NCBI RefSeq assembly: GCF_029855125.1
Contig: NZ_CP123229.1
Span: 3,640,501-3,704,500, forward strand
Direction: 5' to 3'
DNA from: Methylocapsa sp. D3K7
Lineage (GTDB): Bacteria > Pseudomonadota > Alphaproteobacteria > Rhizobiales > Beijerinckiaceae
DNA length: 64,000 nucleotides
Shown: positions 41,415 to 50,655 of the stretch, in pieces
Layout: each line of letters starts with the position of its first letter
Numbering within the stretch: position 1 is the first letter of the stretch
The notes under the pieces: model-generated
What the model was told of the DNA's origin: nothing
What the model saw: the letters and a program-made list of their open reading frames with translations, nothing else
Database searches by the model: none
Made by a program: the position numbers and the translations under genes

Positions 41415-44297
41415 ATGAAACGGGTCACGCAAACGTCAGCCGAACGAATGGAAACCGGTTATCCGAACCGGTCCCATGGTCCGCTCCGGGCAAGGCAATG
41501 GCGCGAAAATGAGATCATTCGTCAGTTTTTCGTATTGGAAAGGTTGCGTGTGCCAGCACTTACGCAAAAGACACTGGCGGGGTCCTCAGACATGAGCATC
41601 CCGGATCACGCGGGCGACGCCTTCCATGAAGGCCCCGATGCAGGTCCGGCCGGAGGCTGGCAAGAGGTCGCAGGGATTTTCTCGGCCATTGCGGATATGC
41701 TTTCGTTGACGGCGCAGGATGCTAATCATCGAGGCCGGAAGAATTTGGTCCGGCACCTGGATCAATTGGAGACAACAGTCCGCAATGGAGCCGGCGAAAA
41801 CGACGGCAGGCTGAAGGCTGAGTTGGCCAAGCTTGAGGCCGAGTTGCAGGCTTGGCGGGGAGCAACCGGTAGTCCTGATTTCGATGGCGCCGGTGCGGCC
41901 GATCCTGGCGCCGTTGCGGGCGAGAGAGGTTCGTTTGAACAATCTGGCCGTCTCAGCCAGGAGGTTCAGGACTCGTTTTCTCTCAGTCTTGCCGGGCCGG
42001 AGCGCACCTTGGCCAAGGGGCGCGGTAGTTCGGACGGAATCCTGGACAGGTTTGTGGCGGACGGCATCGATCCCGCGGTCTTTGTTGCGCTTGGCCAGCG
42101 CATCGAAGCCTCGCACCTGCAACTCGCGGCGCGGCTTGAGGCTGGGTTGTCCAGCGCGGCGAATGAGACAAAGACACTCAAGGAACTGATCGCCGGCACC
42201 ACCGCGAAGTTTGAGCAAGCTTGCGATGCCGATCAAACCCGGCGCCTAGGCCTGTCCCTAGAAGGAGAAATCGCTAAGCTCGCTGGGCGTCTCGACCGTG
42301 CTGGCGAAGGCTTTGCTTCGCTTGACATGCTGGAACGGGCGATCAGCGGCCTTTCGGCGCAGCTCGAAGAAACGCGCAAAATTGCAAGCGGCCTGTCCGG
42401 CGCCGCCACGGCGGGAACGGCAGTTTACAGTGATACAACGCAAGCCGTTCTGCAAGAGATCACCAATCTGGGAACCCTCCATGAAAACGCTTGGCAGCGG
42501 GTTCAGGCGACCCTGGCAGATATTCAGCACTCCTTGGATCACATAGCAAAGGCAACGAGGGACGGGCAGGGCCTTTCCAATTCGATGTTCGTTTCCGCCT
42601 CCACGGATCCTTTCGCGCCAATCCTCACCTCGCTTTCCCAGCATGGCCAGGACGGCTCGCTGGCGGCACGCGTGATCCGGCCGGGAGCGGGGGGAAAGGG
42701 CATGCAGGAGAAGATGATTTTGAAGGGGGGAGGGGCGTTTGCTTCGGCGCTCCCGCAAGCCGCTCCGGCGTTCTTCGCGGGCGAGGCCGTCTCCGTGCCG
42801 TCGCACAGCGACGGAGACGCAGGTCATTTCCTCATTGAACCTGGCCTTGGTTTTCCTGGGCGGAGCGGCGATGGCGAAACGAGCGGCCAGAGTAACGGGG
42901 CGCCAAAAAATTCCTATGATCGCGAGGATACTTCAGGCCGCACGGACTTCATCGCCGCCGCTCGCCGTGCGGCGCGAGCCGCGCAGCTTGAAAGCGCGGC
43001 TGCTACCTCGAACATCGCGCTTTCCAGCATAGAAAACGGCGGCGTGAGGGTGCCGGGCGCAGTCCCTGCTCGCGGAGGCTTGCTCCTCTCTAAGCGGCGG
43101 CTTGTATTTTGGAGTGTTCTCGTGCTTGCGGCGCTCGGTGGTTGCGCGGCAACGCTTGTCCATCCCCGATTTTACGATTTTGTTCCAGAGCTTCTGAAGA
43201 AGTTCGAGCGGGGAGCAGGCCTGGCTGCGAACAAAGTGCCCGCCGGCACGATGCTAGCGCCTCAACCTATCCCACAAGACGCGCCGGCAAGCCCTCCGCC
43301 GTCAAGCCGGCCGCGTGCCTCGGTTTTAAAGACGGAAGCGACGGTCGTTGCGGAGCTTGATCCTCTCGCACCGCACCCTCTTGCACCTGTCGAAGGTGCT
43401 GTTCCCCCTCAAGAAAATGGGCGCTCTGGAGATCACACGCCCCCTAGTATTACGGCGCCAAGCTTCCCGATCGCCGGGAGCGACACGATCGTGGCCGATC
43501 GTCTTGCCGAGAGCCATGGGGCCTATATCTCCGCGCGGTCGCGCCCAGCGGCCATCTTCCCTCTCGGCGGAGTCTTGCAAGCGGCCCCTATCACTCCCGC
43601 CAGATCACTGCCGGCGCGAGCGGCCGCGAGAAACCTTGCCGATGACGCCAAATCAGGGGATGCGGCGGCGGAACTTGAACTCGCGACTCGTTTCGCTGAA
43701 GGCAGTACGTCTCAACGGAATTACGAAATGGCCGCGCTATGGTATGGCAAGGCGGCGGAGCAAGGTCTCGCGGTTGCGGAGTACCGGCTCGCATCACTTT
43801 ATGAACGGGGTCTTGGCGTCACGCAGGACAAGCAACGCGCCAAAAGTCTGTACCAGCGTGCCGCTGAAAAGGGCAACACACGTGCCATGCACAATCTCGG
43901 CGTCCTCGCCGTGGAGAGCCCCGATGGCAAGCCGAATTACATGAGCGCGGCGCTGTGGTTTGGCAAGGCAGCCGAATATGGTGTTCGCGACAGCCAATAT
44001 AATGTGGCCGTCCTGCTCGCACGCGGACTTGGGTTGCCGAAAGACCTCGTCAAATCTTACGTCTGGTTCTCGATCGTCGCGGCGGCTGGCGATCCCGATG
44101 CCGCGAAAAAACGTGACGAAGTCGCCGCGCGTCTCACGAGTTCCGAAGTTGCGAGCGCCAATACAGCCGCGGCGAGTTTCGTGCCACGCCAGCCGGACCA
44201 AGCTGCAAACCAAGAACCCCCTCCTTCCGCGGCACCCCAAGTCGCGTCTCCGGGGAAGCCAAGTCTGCCGGAAAAACCGAAGCTTTCGGGACTTTGA
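41415..44297 (+). CDS. SEL1-repeat transmembrane protein, PodJ-like
   Basis: 960 residues from ATG 41415, or ~901 from ATG 41592, where conserved-looking sequence begins. The cytoplasmic N-terminal ~550 residues are long helical, acidic, probable coiled coils. A single TM helix (LVFWSVLVLAALGGCAATLV) lies near residue 560. A Pro/Ala-rich linker follows, then three or four SEL1 repeats at ~745-910 (ELATRFAEGS...NYEMAALWYGKAAEQG; YRLASLYERGLGVTQD; AALWFGKAAEYG). This architecture matches the polar localisation factor PodJ of Caulobacter and Rhizobiales. The C-terminus is disordered and proline-rich. A role in polar growth or division is inferred from architecture. Confidence 0.8.
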   Translation: MKRVTQTSAERMETGYPNRSHGPLRARQWRENEIIRQFFVLERLRVPALTQKTLAGSSDMSIPDHAGDAFHEGPDAGPAGGWQEVAGIFSAIADMLSLTAQDANHRGRKNLVRHLDQLETTVRNGAGENDGRLKAELAKLEAELQAWRGATGSPDFDGAGAADPGAVAGERGSFEQSGRLSQEVQDSFSLSLAGPERTLAKGRGSSDGILDRFVADGIDPAVFVALGQRIEASHLQLAARLEAGLSSAANETKTLKELIAGTTAKFEQACDADQTRRLGLSLEGEIAKLAGRLDRAGEGFASLDMLERAISGLSAQLEETRKIASGLSGAATAGTAVYSDTTQAVLQEITNLGTLHENAWQRVQATLADIQHSLDHIAKATRDGQGLSNSMFVSASTDPFAPILTSLSQHGQDGSLAARVIRPGAGGKGMQEKMILKGGGAFASALPQAAPAFFAGEAVSVPSHSDGDAGHFLIEPGLGFPGRSGDGETSGQSNGAPKNSYDREDTSGRTDFIAAARRAARAAQLESAAATSNIALSSIENGGVRVPGAVPARGGLLLSKRRLVFWSVLVLAALGGCAATLVHPRFYDFVPELLKKFERGAGLAANKVPAGTMLAPQPIPQDAPASPPPSSRPRASVLKTEATVVAELDPLAPHPLAPVEGAVPPQENGRSGDHTPPSITAPSFPIAGSDTIVADRLAESHGAYISARSRPAAIFPLGGVLQAAPITPARSLPARAAARNLADDAKSGDAAAELELATRFAEGSTSQRNYEMAALWYGKAAEQGLAVAEYRLASLYERGLGVTQDKQRAKSLYQRAAEKGNTRAMHNLGVLAVESPDGKPNYMSAALWFGKAAEYGVRDSQYNVAVLLARGLGLPKDLVKSYVWFSIVAAAGDPDAAKKRDEVAARLTSSEVASANTAAASFVPRQPDQAANQEPPPSAAPQVASPGKPSLPEKPKLSGL

Positions 44298-44384
44298 TCC
44301 ACGGGTTTCGCGGATTCCCGCAGGCGCCCCCTTTCTGCATAGTTGCGGCCTGGAAGACCAATCCGCGCAATCGGAGGCGGCACG

Positions 44385-45002
44385 CTATTCCATCGCCGCT
44401 GCTTTCAAAATACAGACCATGGTCGCGGAAGCTGTTTTTTGCGACATATTGCGGATCGCGTGCGGGCGGTCGCTGCGATAGCGTAAGGTTTCGCCGGCCT
44501 TGGCGTGCTCAATCGCCCCGCCCACTTCGATCTCAAGCTCTCCCGTGTTTACTGACAAGCATTCGACGGAGCCAAGCTGATGCGCTTCTGACTCGAGAAC
44601 ACCACCCGGCTCCGCCGAAAAATCATACCATTGCAGCCATTCCACTGTTTTGATCCAGCCAATGATGGCGAGGCGGCATTTGCCGTCCTGCGAGACAAGC
44701 AAGGGGGTGTCGCCGCGCGAGGATTTTTCCAAGAAAGGTCCGTCGTCGGCCGATTGTAGCACCCGTTCGATCGAGACATCGAGAGCTTGTGAGAGACGCC
44801 AGATGGTGGCGAGCGTCGGATTGGTCTCGTTGCGCTCGATTTGGCTGATGATTGATTTGGCGACGCCCGATTGCTCGGACAGGTCGGCCAGCGAAAGATT
44901 ATAGGCCTTGCGGAGCCGCTGCACCGTTTTGCCGAGCTGGTTCGATAGGGCGGCGGCGCCAACCTCCATCGTCTTGACCTTGTCACGCCCTTCGACGCCC
45001 AT
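44385..45002 (-). CDS. XRE-family regulator with cupin sensor domain
   Basis: 205 residues. The helix-turn-helix is at ~25-80 (LGKTVQRLRKAYNLSLADLSEQSGVAKSIISQIERNETNPTLATIWRLSQAL). The C-terminal cupin runs from ~120 to 195 (YDFSAEPGGVLESEAHQLGSVECLSVNTGELEIEVGG; GETLRYRSDRPHAIRN). Such HTH-cupin proteins usually repress their neighbours in response to a small ligand. It is convergent with the PodJ-like gene and divergent from the phosphoesterase, so its target is not obvious. Confidence 0.9.
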   Translation of the reverse strand: MGVEGRDKVKTMEVGAAALSNQLGKTVQRLRKAYNLSLADLSEQSGVAKSIISQIERNETNPTLATIWRLSQALDVSIERVLQSADDGPFLEKSSRGDTPLLVSQDGKCRLAIIGWIKTVEWLQWYDFSAEPGGVLESEAHQLGSVECLSVNTGELEIEVGGAIEHAKAGETLRYRSDRPHAIRNMSQKTASATMVCILKAAAME

Positions 45003-45194
45003 GTTTTTAGCTCGCTGTCTATGGTCCTAGGGCCGGTAATCTAGCCGATCCGGGCAGAAATATCGAACAATTGTAGCAGCTTCCGCTGACATGGCAGGAA
45101 TCGACGTGGTTGCTGCGGCATAGAGAGAGATAGGTGTCATCCAACCGCCATAAGAATCTGATTTGTCTTCCCGCGACTTGAGGGAAACCAGGCT

Positions 45195-46022
45195 ATGCCG
45201 GTGAGTGAAGAACTGGAACCAGAACCGACCCTTTACCGCACTCTTTTCTTATCGGACGTTCACCTTGGCACGCGCGGCTGTCAAGCCGAGCTTCTACTTG
45301 ATTTTCTGAAACATAACGATGCCGGAACCGTCTATCTCGTGGGGGATATGATTGATGGCTGGCGTCTTAAAAGCGGTTGGTATTGGCCGCAGGCCCACAA
45401 CGATGTCATTCAAAAGCTCTTGCGCAAGGTGCGCAAGGGCACAAGGATGATCTACGTTCCCGGTAATCACGACGAATTTGCGCGCCAGTATATTGGCGCT
45501 TTTTTTGGCGGTGTCGAAGTCGCTGACCACGCGTATCACACGACTGCCGATAAAAAACGCCTGCTCATCGTCCATGGCGATCAATTCGACATCGTGGTGA
45601 AGCATGCGCGCTGGCTCGCCTTTCTTGGCGACGGCGCCTATACATTCGCGCTGTGGTCGAACCTATGGCTCAATAAAATCCGCCGAAAGCTTGGCTTTAC
45701 TTACTGGTCACTTTCGGCTTGGGCCAAACTCAAGGTGAAGAACGCGGTGAACTTCATTGGTGCCTTCGAGGTCGCCTTGGCGGAGGCGGCGCGCCGTCAT
45801 CACGCTGATGGTGTCGTATGCGGCCATATTCATCATGCGGTGATCCGCGACATCAATGGGATCACTTATGTCAATATCGGCGATTTCGTCGAATCCTGCA
45901 CCGCAATCGCCGAACATTTCGATGGCAGGCTCGAAATTCTGCATTGGGATACGACGGCCGACGAGCGAAGCCTTGCGGCAAATGCCCAGAAGAACCGGAG
46001 CGCCGCCAGGGCGGCGGCCTAA
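45195..46022 (+). CDS. LpxH-like metallophosphoesterase (UDP-2,3-diacylglucosamine diphosphatase-like)
   Basis: 275 residues with all calcineurin-like metal motifs: LSDVHLGT, VGDMIDGW, VPGNHDEF, VHGDQFD and VCGHIHH. The spacing and the RRKLGFTYWSLSAWAK segment match the group annotated as UDP-2,3-diacylglucosamine diphosphatase, a lipid A enzyme. Its role could instead be a related membrane phosphoesterase. The stop codon overlaps the next gene start (TAATG), so it is coupled to a GT4 glycosyltransferase, a pairing suggestive of glycolipid synthesis. Confidence 0.85.
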   Translation: MPVSEELEPEPTLYRTLFLSDVHLGTRGCQAELLLDFLKHNDAGTVYLVGDMIDGWRLKSGWYWPQAHNDVIQKLLRKVRKGTRMIYVPGNHDEFARQYIGAFFGGVEVADHAYHTTADKKRLLIVHGDQFDIVVKHARWLAFLGDGAYTFALWSNLWLNKIRRKLGFTYWSLSAWAKLKVKNAVNFIGAFEVALAEAARRHHADGVVCGHIHHAVIRDINGITYVNIGDFVESCTAIAEHFDGRLEILHWDTTADERSLAANAQKNRSAARAAA

Positions 46023-47065
46023 TGCGGATTCTGGTCGCGACGGACGCGTGGGCGCCACAAGTCAACGGCGTTGTCCGCTCGCTCGAGTCGGTCGCCCGGG
46101 CTTTGCGCGAGTTGGGTGCGGAAATCGAGTTTTTAACCCCGCAGGGGTTTGCCACGGTTCCACTGCCAACTTATGGCGAAATCAGGCTTGCGCTGGCCAC
46201 GCGAAAGTTGGTGGCTAAACGGCTTGAGGGCACCGCGATCGATCATTTTCATATCGCCACCGAAGGCCCGGTTGGCTTTGCCACACGCGGTTATTGCTTG
46301 CGCGCAAAACGGCTTTTCACCACGAGTTTTCACACGCGCTTTCCTGAATATATTGCGGCACGGACCAAAATTCCGGAAGCCCTCACCTATGCCTTGCTGC
46401 GCCGGTTTCACAACGCCGGCTCCGGTGTAATGGTCTCCACCCCATCGCTGGCCGACGACCTGGGCAGGCATGGGTTTCAACGTTTGATGCATTGGTCGCG
46501 TGGTGTCGACCACCGGCAATTTACTCCGGCAAAGGCGGCAGCCTTCGACTTGCCGCGGCCAATTTTTCTTTACGCCGGGCGCCTCGCACCAGAAAAAAAT
46601 GTCGAGGCTTTCCTTGATCTTGACTTGCCGGGCTCGAAAGTCGTCGCGGGTGACGGCCCCTCTCGTCGTGCCCTGCAGGCGCGCTATCCAAACGCCCACT
46701 TCATCGGCACTCTGGCGAGCGACGCGCTCGCCGTCCGCTATGCCTCGGCGGATGTCTTTGTGTTTCCGAGCCGCACGGATACATTCGGCATGGTCCTTAT
46801 CGAAGCCCTCGCGTGTGGTTTGCCGGTGGCGGCCCTGCCGGTACCAGGTCCACTTGATGTGATAGGCACGAGCGGCGCTGGCGTTCTCGACATGGATTTG
46901 CGAGCCGCCTGCATTGCCGCGCTCGACATTCCGCGCGAGAAAGCGCGGGCGCATGCGCTAACCTTCACTTGGGCGAAAAGCGCCCGTCAGTTTCTCGACA
47001 ATATTTTGCTCGTCAAATCAGCCGGCCGCGGAAACTTATCCGCGAGTCCTGGGGGCTCTGGCTGA
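46022..47065 (+). CDS. GT4-family glycosyltransferase
   Basis: 347 residues from ATG 46022, which overlaps the previous stop by one base. The N-terminal domain starts MRILVATDAWAPQVNGVVRSL (typical of lipid-linked mannosyl-/glucuronosyl-type GT4 enzymes). TSFHTRFPEYIAAR follows. The C-terminal domain has FLYAGRLAPEKNVEAFL, VVAGDGPSR and FPSRTDTFGMVLIEALACGLPVAA with the E-x7-E motif. Probably a membrane-lipid glycosyltransferase; acceptor not known. Confidence 0.92.
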   Translation: MRILVATDAWAPQVNGVVRSLESVARALRELGAEIEFLTPQGFATVPLPTYGEIRLALATRKLVAKRLEGTAIDHFHIATEGPVGFATRGYCLRAKRLFTTSFHTRFPEYIAARTKIPEALTYALLRRFHNAGSGVMVSTPSLADDLGRHGFQRLMHWSRGVDHRQFTPAKAAAFDLPRPIFLYAGRLAPEKNVEAFLDLDLPGSKVVAGDGPSRRALQARYPNAHFIGTLASDALAVRYASADVFVFPSRTDTFGMVLIEALACGLPVAALPVPGPLDVIGTSGAGVLDMDLRAACIAALDIPREKARAHALTFTWAKSARQFLDNILLVKSAGRGNLSASPGGSG

Positions 47066-47192
47066 GTGATTAGGTAAGCTCTCTGCCGTCAGTCCTCAGC
47101 TGATTGCCGGGATCAAAGAAATATGCTTTTTCACACATTGCCATACTGGCTGACTGGCGAATCATAACGCCAGGTTTAGGGAGATTTTTTTC

Positions 47193-47540
47193 ATGCGGAA
47201 ATTCTCGATCCTTTGTGCCGCCATGCTCCTCGGAGCAGCGGTATCCATCTCTACCGAAGCTTCGGCTCGTGGGGGTCATCACGGCGGCGGTCACCATGGC
47301 GGCCACCATGGGGGGCATCACGGAGGCTGGCACCATGGCGGCCATCATGGCGGCTGGCACGGTGGGCATCACGGTGGCTGGCATCATGGCGGCTGGCATG
47401 GTGGCGGCTGGCATGGTGGTGGATGGCACGGCGGTGGTTGGCATGGGGGTGGCTGGCATGGCGGCGGTTGGGGTGGCGGATGCCGGCGTGTTTGGGTAAA
47501 TGGGCCATACGGCGGCCATTGGGTTAGGCGTTGCTGGTAA
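47193..47540 (+). CDS. Secreted Gly/His-repeat protein
   Basis: 115 residues. The signal peptide is RKFSILCAAMLLGAAVSISTEASA. About 65 residues of GGHHGG / GGWHGG repeats follow, with more than 25 histidines, then a short GGCRRVWVNGPYGGHWVRRCW tail with two cysteines. GGGAGATTTTTTTC precedes the ATG. High histidine content suggests divalent metal binding (Ni, Cu, Zn) in the periplasm. The DNA is itself a degenerate tandem repeat (CATGGCGGCTGGCA-like). A strong terminator follows. Exact function unknown. Confidence 0.85.
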   Translation: MRKFSILCAAMLLGAAVSISTEASARGGHHGGGHHGGHHGGHHGGWHHGGHHGGWHGGHHGGWHHGGWHGGGWHGGGWHGGGWHGGGWHGGGWGGGCRRVWVNGPYGGHWVRRCW

Positions 47541-47562
47541 GGCTGGCGATTAGGTGAGTATG

Positions 47563-47595
47563 CTGAACCCGCCGGGGCGCGGGTTCAGTTTTTTT
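47563..47595 (+). terminator. Rho-independent terminator after the Gly/His-repeat gene
   Basis: A perfect 10-bp stem (CTGAACCCGC / GCGGGTTCAG) with a 6-base loop is followed immediately by seven T residues on the plus strand. It lies 23 bases past the stop codon. Confidence 0.92.
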
Positions 47596-47663
47596 CTATC
47601 CCCGGTCGAGGTGTGCTTCCGCGCGGCCCTTAAATACCTCGCGGCCGGTCCCATATACCCGGC

Positions 47664-48737
47664 ATGGACGCATTTAGTTTTGGACCGGGCGATTCATTCC
47701 TTTCACTCGTGGATGATGCACCGCCGGAGGGCTTGGGCGCCACCGCAACTGTCATTTCCGGGACGGGCGATCCACGCGATGATGCACTTGACGACCCCGC
47801 GAACGATAGCTCGACGCTCCTCGACGCCTATTCGAGGGTGGTAACAAACGCCGTCGAGCAGGTCTCGCCCAGCGTCGTGCGGCTCGATATCCGGCATGGC
47901 GGGCGTAGGCGCGGCGGATCGGGGTCCGGCGTTATCCTATCCCCGGACGGGCTCATTCTCACCAACAGCCATGTGGTGCAGGGTGCCAAACGCGCCGATG
48001 TCACGATGCTAGACGGACGGGGGTTTTCGGCCCGCGTCCTTGGTGATGATCCTGATACCGATCTTGCTCTCGTGCGCATTGATGAAAATGCAACGCTGCC
48101 CGCGGCAAGACTCGGCAATTCGAAAAAGCTGAAGCCTGGGGAAATCGCCATCGCGATCGGCAATCCCCTGGGCTTCGACGCCAGCGTGACGGCCGGGGTC
48201 ATCTCGGCGCTCGGACGTTCCTTGCGGTCAAAAAACGGCCGTTTGATCGAGGACGTCATTCAAACCGATGCCGCACTTAATCCAGGGAATTCCGGCGGCC
48301 CGCTTGTCTCCACGCAAGGAGATGTCATTGGCATCAACACCGCGATTATCTCCGGCGCGCAAGGCATTTGCTTCGCAGTCGCCGCCAACACCGCGAGTTT
48401 CGTGCTCGGACAACTCGTGGCGCATGGAAGAGTCCGCCGCGCTTACCTTGGCATTGGCGCCGGGACGGTTCCGCTGCCGCGCCGGATCGCGCTGCGGCTT
48501 GGTCTCATGCAAAAAATGGGAGCGGTGGTGAGCGCGGTCGAGGCGGGAAGCCCTGCCGATCACGCGGGCCTCCTCACTGGCGATATTTTGCTTGCCGTCG
48601 AGGGAGTTCCGATCACTGGGGCGGATGATCTCGTGCGCGTGCTCGACGCGGAAAAGATTGATCGCACGATCCCGTTCGATGTTTTGCGCCGCTCGGACCG
48701 GCGCCGGTTCTGGGCCGCCTTGCGGGAAAGAAGTTAG
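47664..48737 (+). CDS. HtrA/DegP-like trypsin-PDZ serine protease without signal peptide
   Basis: 357 residues. The protease domain has GSGVILSPDGLILTNSHVV (catalytic His), DTDLALVRID (Asp) and LNPGNSGGPLVSTQGDVIGINTAI (Ser). One PDZ domain lies at the C-terminus (GAVVSAVEAGSPADHAGLLTGDILLAVEGVPI). The N-terminal ~55 residues are acidic and polar, with neither signal peptide nor TM helix, so unlike classic DegP it appears cytoplasmic unless the start is misplaced. Its stop overlaps the convergent DUF488 gene by four bases. Confidence 0.9.
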   Translation: MDAFSFGPGDSFLSLVDDAPPEGLGATATVISGTGDPRDDALDDPANDSSTLLDAYSRVVTNAVEQVSPSVVRLDIRHGGRRRGGSGSGVILSPDGLILTNSHVVQGAKRADVTMLDGRGFSARVLGDDPDTDLALVRIDENATLPAARLGNSKKLKPGEIAIAIGNPLGFDASVTAGVISALGRSLRSKNGRLIEDVIQTDAALNPGNSGGPLVSTQGDVIGINTAIISGAQGICFAVAANTASFVLGQLVAHGRVRRAYLGIGAGTVPLPRRIALRLGLMQKMGAVVSAVEAGSPADHAGLLTGDILLAVEGVPITGADDLVRVLDAEKIDRTIPFDVLRRSDRRRFWAALRERS

Positions 48738-49105
48738 TCCTTTTTTCCCGCCGTGCCGCCCTCCAGGAACGTGTGCAAAACAACGGCATTGTTGCGCGCG
48801 TCATCCTTTGCCGCGAAAAGCAAAGTCACTGTCTTAGCTTTGTCAATATGCTCTCGCAGCTCAGCGACAGCTGGATTTTGCTGTAATTCGACGAGATACC
48901 GGGAACGGAATTCGGGCCATTTTTCGGGGGCATGCGAATACCAGCGCCGTAAAGCATCGCTTGGCGCGGCATCTTTGAGCCAGGCATCGAGGTGCGCCTT
49001 GTCCCGCGCAATACCCCGCGGCCAAAGCCGATCAACCAAAATTCGCGTGCCGTCCGAAGGATCGGGCGGGTCATAGATCCGCTTGACGCGTATGGTTTTT
49101 TTCAT
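48734..49105 (-). CDS. DUF488 family protein (YeaO-like)
   Basis: 123 residues with the family hallmarks RVKRIYDPPDPSDGTRILVDRLWPRGI, AWLKDAAPSDALRRWY and TLLFAAKDDARNNAVVL. Role unknown. Overlaps the end of the HtrA-like gene on the opposite strand. Confidence 0.93.
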   Translation of the reverse strand: MKKTIRVKRIYDPPDPSDGTRILVDRLWPRGIARDKAHLDAWLKDAAPSDALRRWYSHAPEKWPEFRSRYLVELQQNPAVAELREHIDKAKTVTLLFAAKDDARNNAVVLHTFLEGGTAGKKD

Positions 49106-49478
49106 TTGGTAAGACCGGCCAACCCCTTCCTGAACGAGCGGGGCATACTCTTATTTGGTGAAAGCTTTCAGCGACGTTCCACACAGTAAATAGCAGTACA
49201 TCATTCCAGCAAAATACAAAAGAACAAGATGGCCAGCTTAAAATTGAGCTGCGCAGAATAATGGCGCAAGTTAAGCTGGCGAAATTATAGTTTTTAACGG
49301 TTCTAACAAGCAGTAAATGAATTGATCGGCGTGCTATTGTGATGTACTGCGTTGCGAAGATGAGGTTGATTTGCCACCCACAGGCTGCCACCGCGCGGAC
49401 GCTGCGCTGAAGCAAGCATCGGCCAAGCTTGGCGGCTGAGCCAATCCCGGAAGCAGTCCGGTGGCATGGAGGTTTTGC
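49106..49478. other. Intergenic region upstream of the FTR1 permease gene
   Basis: No supported gene. The part 49180-49340 is AT-rich and promoter-like. I could not recognise a Fur, Irr or RirA box with confidence. Confidence 0.45.
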
Positions 49479-50312
49479 GTGGCGGGCGCCCTGATCATTG
49501 TCCTGCGTGAGGCGATCGAAGCTGGCTTGATCATTGGGATCGTGCTCGCCATCACAAAGGGCGTGCCCCAAAGAACTCTTTATATTGGCGGTGGTATTGC
49601 TGCTGGAATCCTCGGGGCGGTCCTCGTCGCGGGTTTCGCCGGTGCGTTGTCGAACGCGCTTGAGGGGGTTGGTCAGGAGGTCTTCAATGCTGCGGTGCTC
49701 GGTCTCGCCGTGTTGATGCTGGCCTGGCACAACATCTGGATGGCGCGGCATGGCCGTCAGATGAGTGAAGATCTGCGCCGTTTGGGCCGCGAAGTGACAA
49801 GCGGGGCCCGGTCCCTCGGCGCGCTTGCCGCTGTTGTCGCCTTGGCCGTTCTCCGCGAGGGGTCGGAAGTCGTTCTGTTTCTTTACGGGGTCGTCATTTC
49901 GAGCAATGAATCGGGATTGAGTCTGTTGCTCGGCGGCGTCCTCGGTTTGCTGCTCGGTGCCGGGATCAGTGCGCTGGCATATGGCGGGCTTGCGATCATC
50001 CCGCCGCGGCATTTGTTTCGGGTGACGGGGATTTTGATTGCTTTCATGGCAGCGGGGATGGCGGCGCAAAGCGTAGCTTTTCTGGAGCAAGCTGATATTG
50101 CCACGGCGCTCGGAGGGGTCGTCTGGAATTCGACCGCGTGGCTGGCCGACAATAGTATTGCTGGCCGCATCCTGCATACGCTGCTTGGCTATACCGGGAG
50201 GCCGACGCAACTTCAGCTCATTGTTTATCTCGGAACGCTCGGCACGATTTTCGGACTCATGAAATTGGCGGCGCCGCCGGCTAAACCCAATCACCGGCTT
50301 GCCACGAACTGA
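49479..50312 (+). CDS. FTR1-family iron permease
   Basis: 277 residues with seven hydrophobic helices. Both REXXE iron-transport motifs are present: REAIEAGL in helix 1 and REGSEVVLFLYG near residue 130. GTG 49479 is chosen because GGAGG lies six bases upstream; a GTG 18 bases earlier is in frame but lies on the ribosome site. No copper oxidase, EfeO or EfeB gene is adjacent, so it appears to be a stand-alone permease. Confidence 0.9.
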   Translation: MAGALIIVLREAIEAGLIIGIVLAITKGVPQRTLYIGGGIAAGILGAVLVAGFAGALSNALEGVGQEVFNAAVLGLAVLMLAWHNIWMARHGRQMSEDLRRLGREVTSGARSLGALAAVVALAVLREGSEVVLFLYGVVISSNESGLSLLLGGVLGLLLGAGISALAYGGLAIIPPRHLFRVTGILIAFMAAGMAAQSVAFLEQADIATALGGVVWNSTAWLADNSIAGRILHTLLGYTGRPTQLQLIVYLGTLGTIFGLMKLAAPPAKPNHRLATN

Positions 50313-50655
50313 AAAGGGTAAAAGGAAACGCAGCAAGCGCGGCAATTCATCGCACAGAGAGGCGTTTACGCGGCGCTCCCAACGTGAATTTTATAAGTTC
50401 GTTGCGTTAAAAGAAAATAAGCGATAGGGGAATAGCCCATCGCCTGAATTATTGTCCGCCTATTTCAGCGGGCCTGTTCAGAACCCGTTCGATCCGGCCA
50501 GTTGAACTTCGTGCCGCGATGTTCGTTCGCGCGAAAATTCTTTGCGGATTTTGCGGATTTTCCAGTTGTAAGGCGAAACCTCGCCCTTCGTCGCCCCGCG
50601 GCCGGCACCGACCAGATGCCGTGCCGGTTCGCCAATGGCCCATTTTGGGAACGGA
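50313..50655. other. Long leader/promoter region of the DEAD-box helicase gene
   Basis: No gene. It contains an AT-rich patch (50380-50430) and a short tandem TTGCGGATT TTGCGGATT at about 50530-50550. A long 5' leader is common for cold-inducible RNA helicase genes, but no defined RNA structure was identified. Confidence 0.45.

Noticed and set aside
47270..47480. CRISPR-like appearance of the GGTGGC/CATGGC repeats
   Set aside because: The repeats are short, degenerate, without spacers, and are the codons of the Gly/His-repeat protein.
49071..50345. 424-residue minus-strand ORF opposite FTR1
   Set aside because: Its composition (many Arg, Pro, His, Gln) is that of an antisense shadow. The plus strand encodes an evident FTR1 permease with both REXXE motifs.
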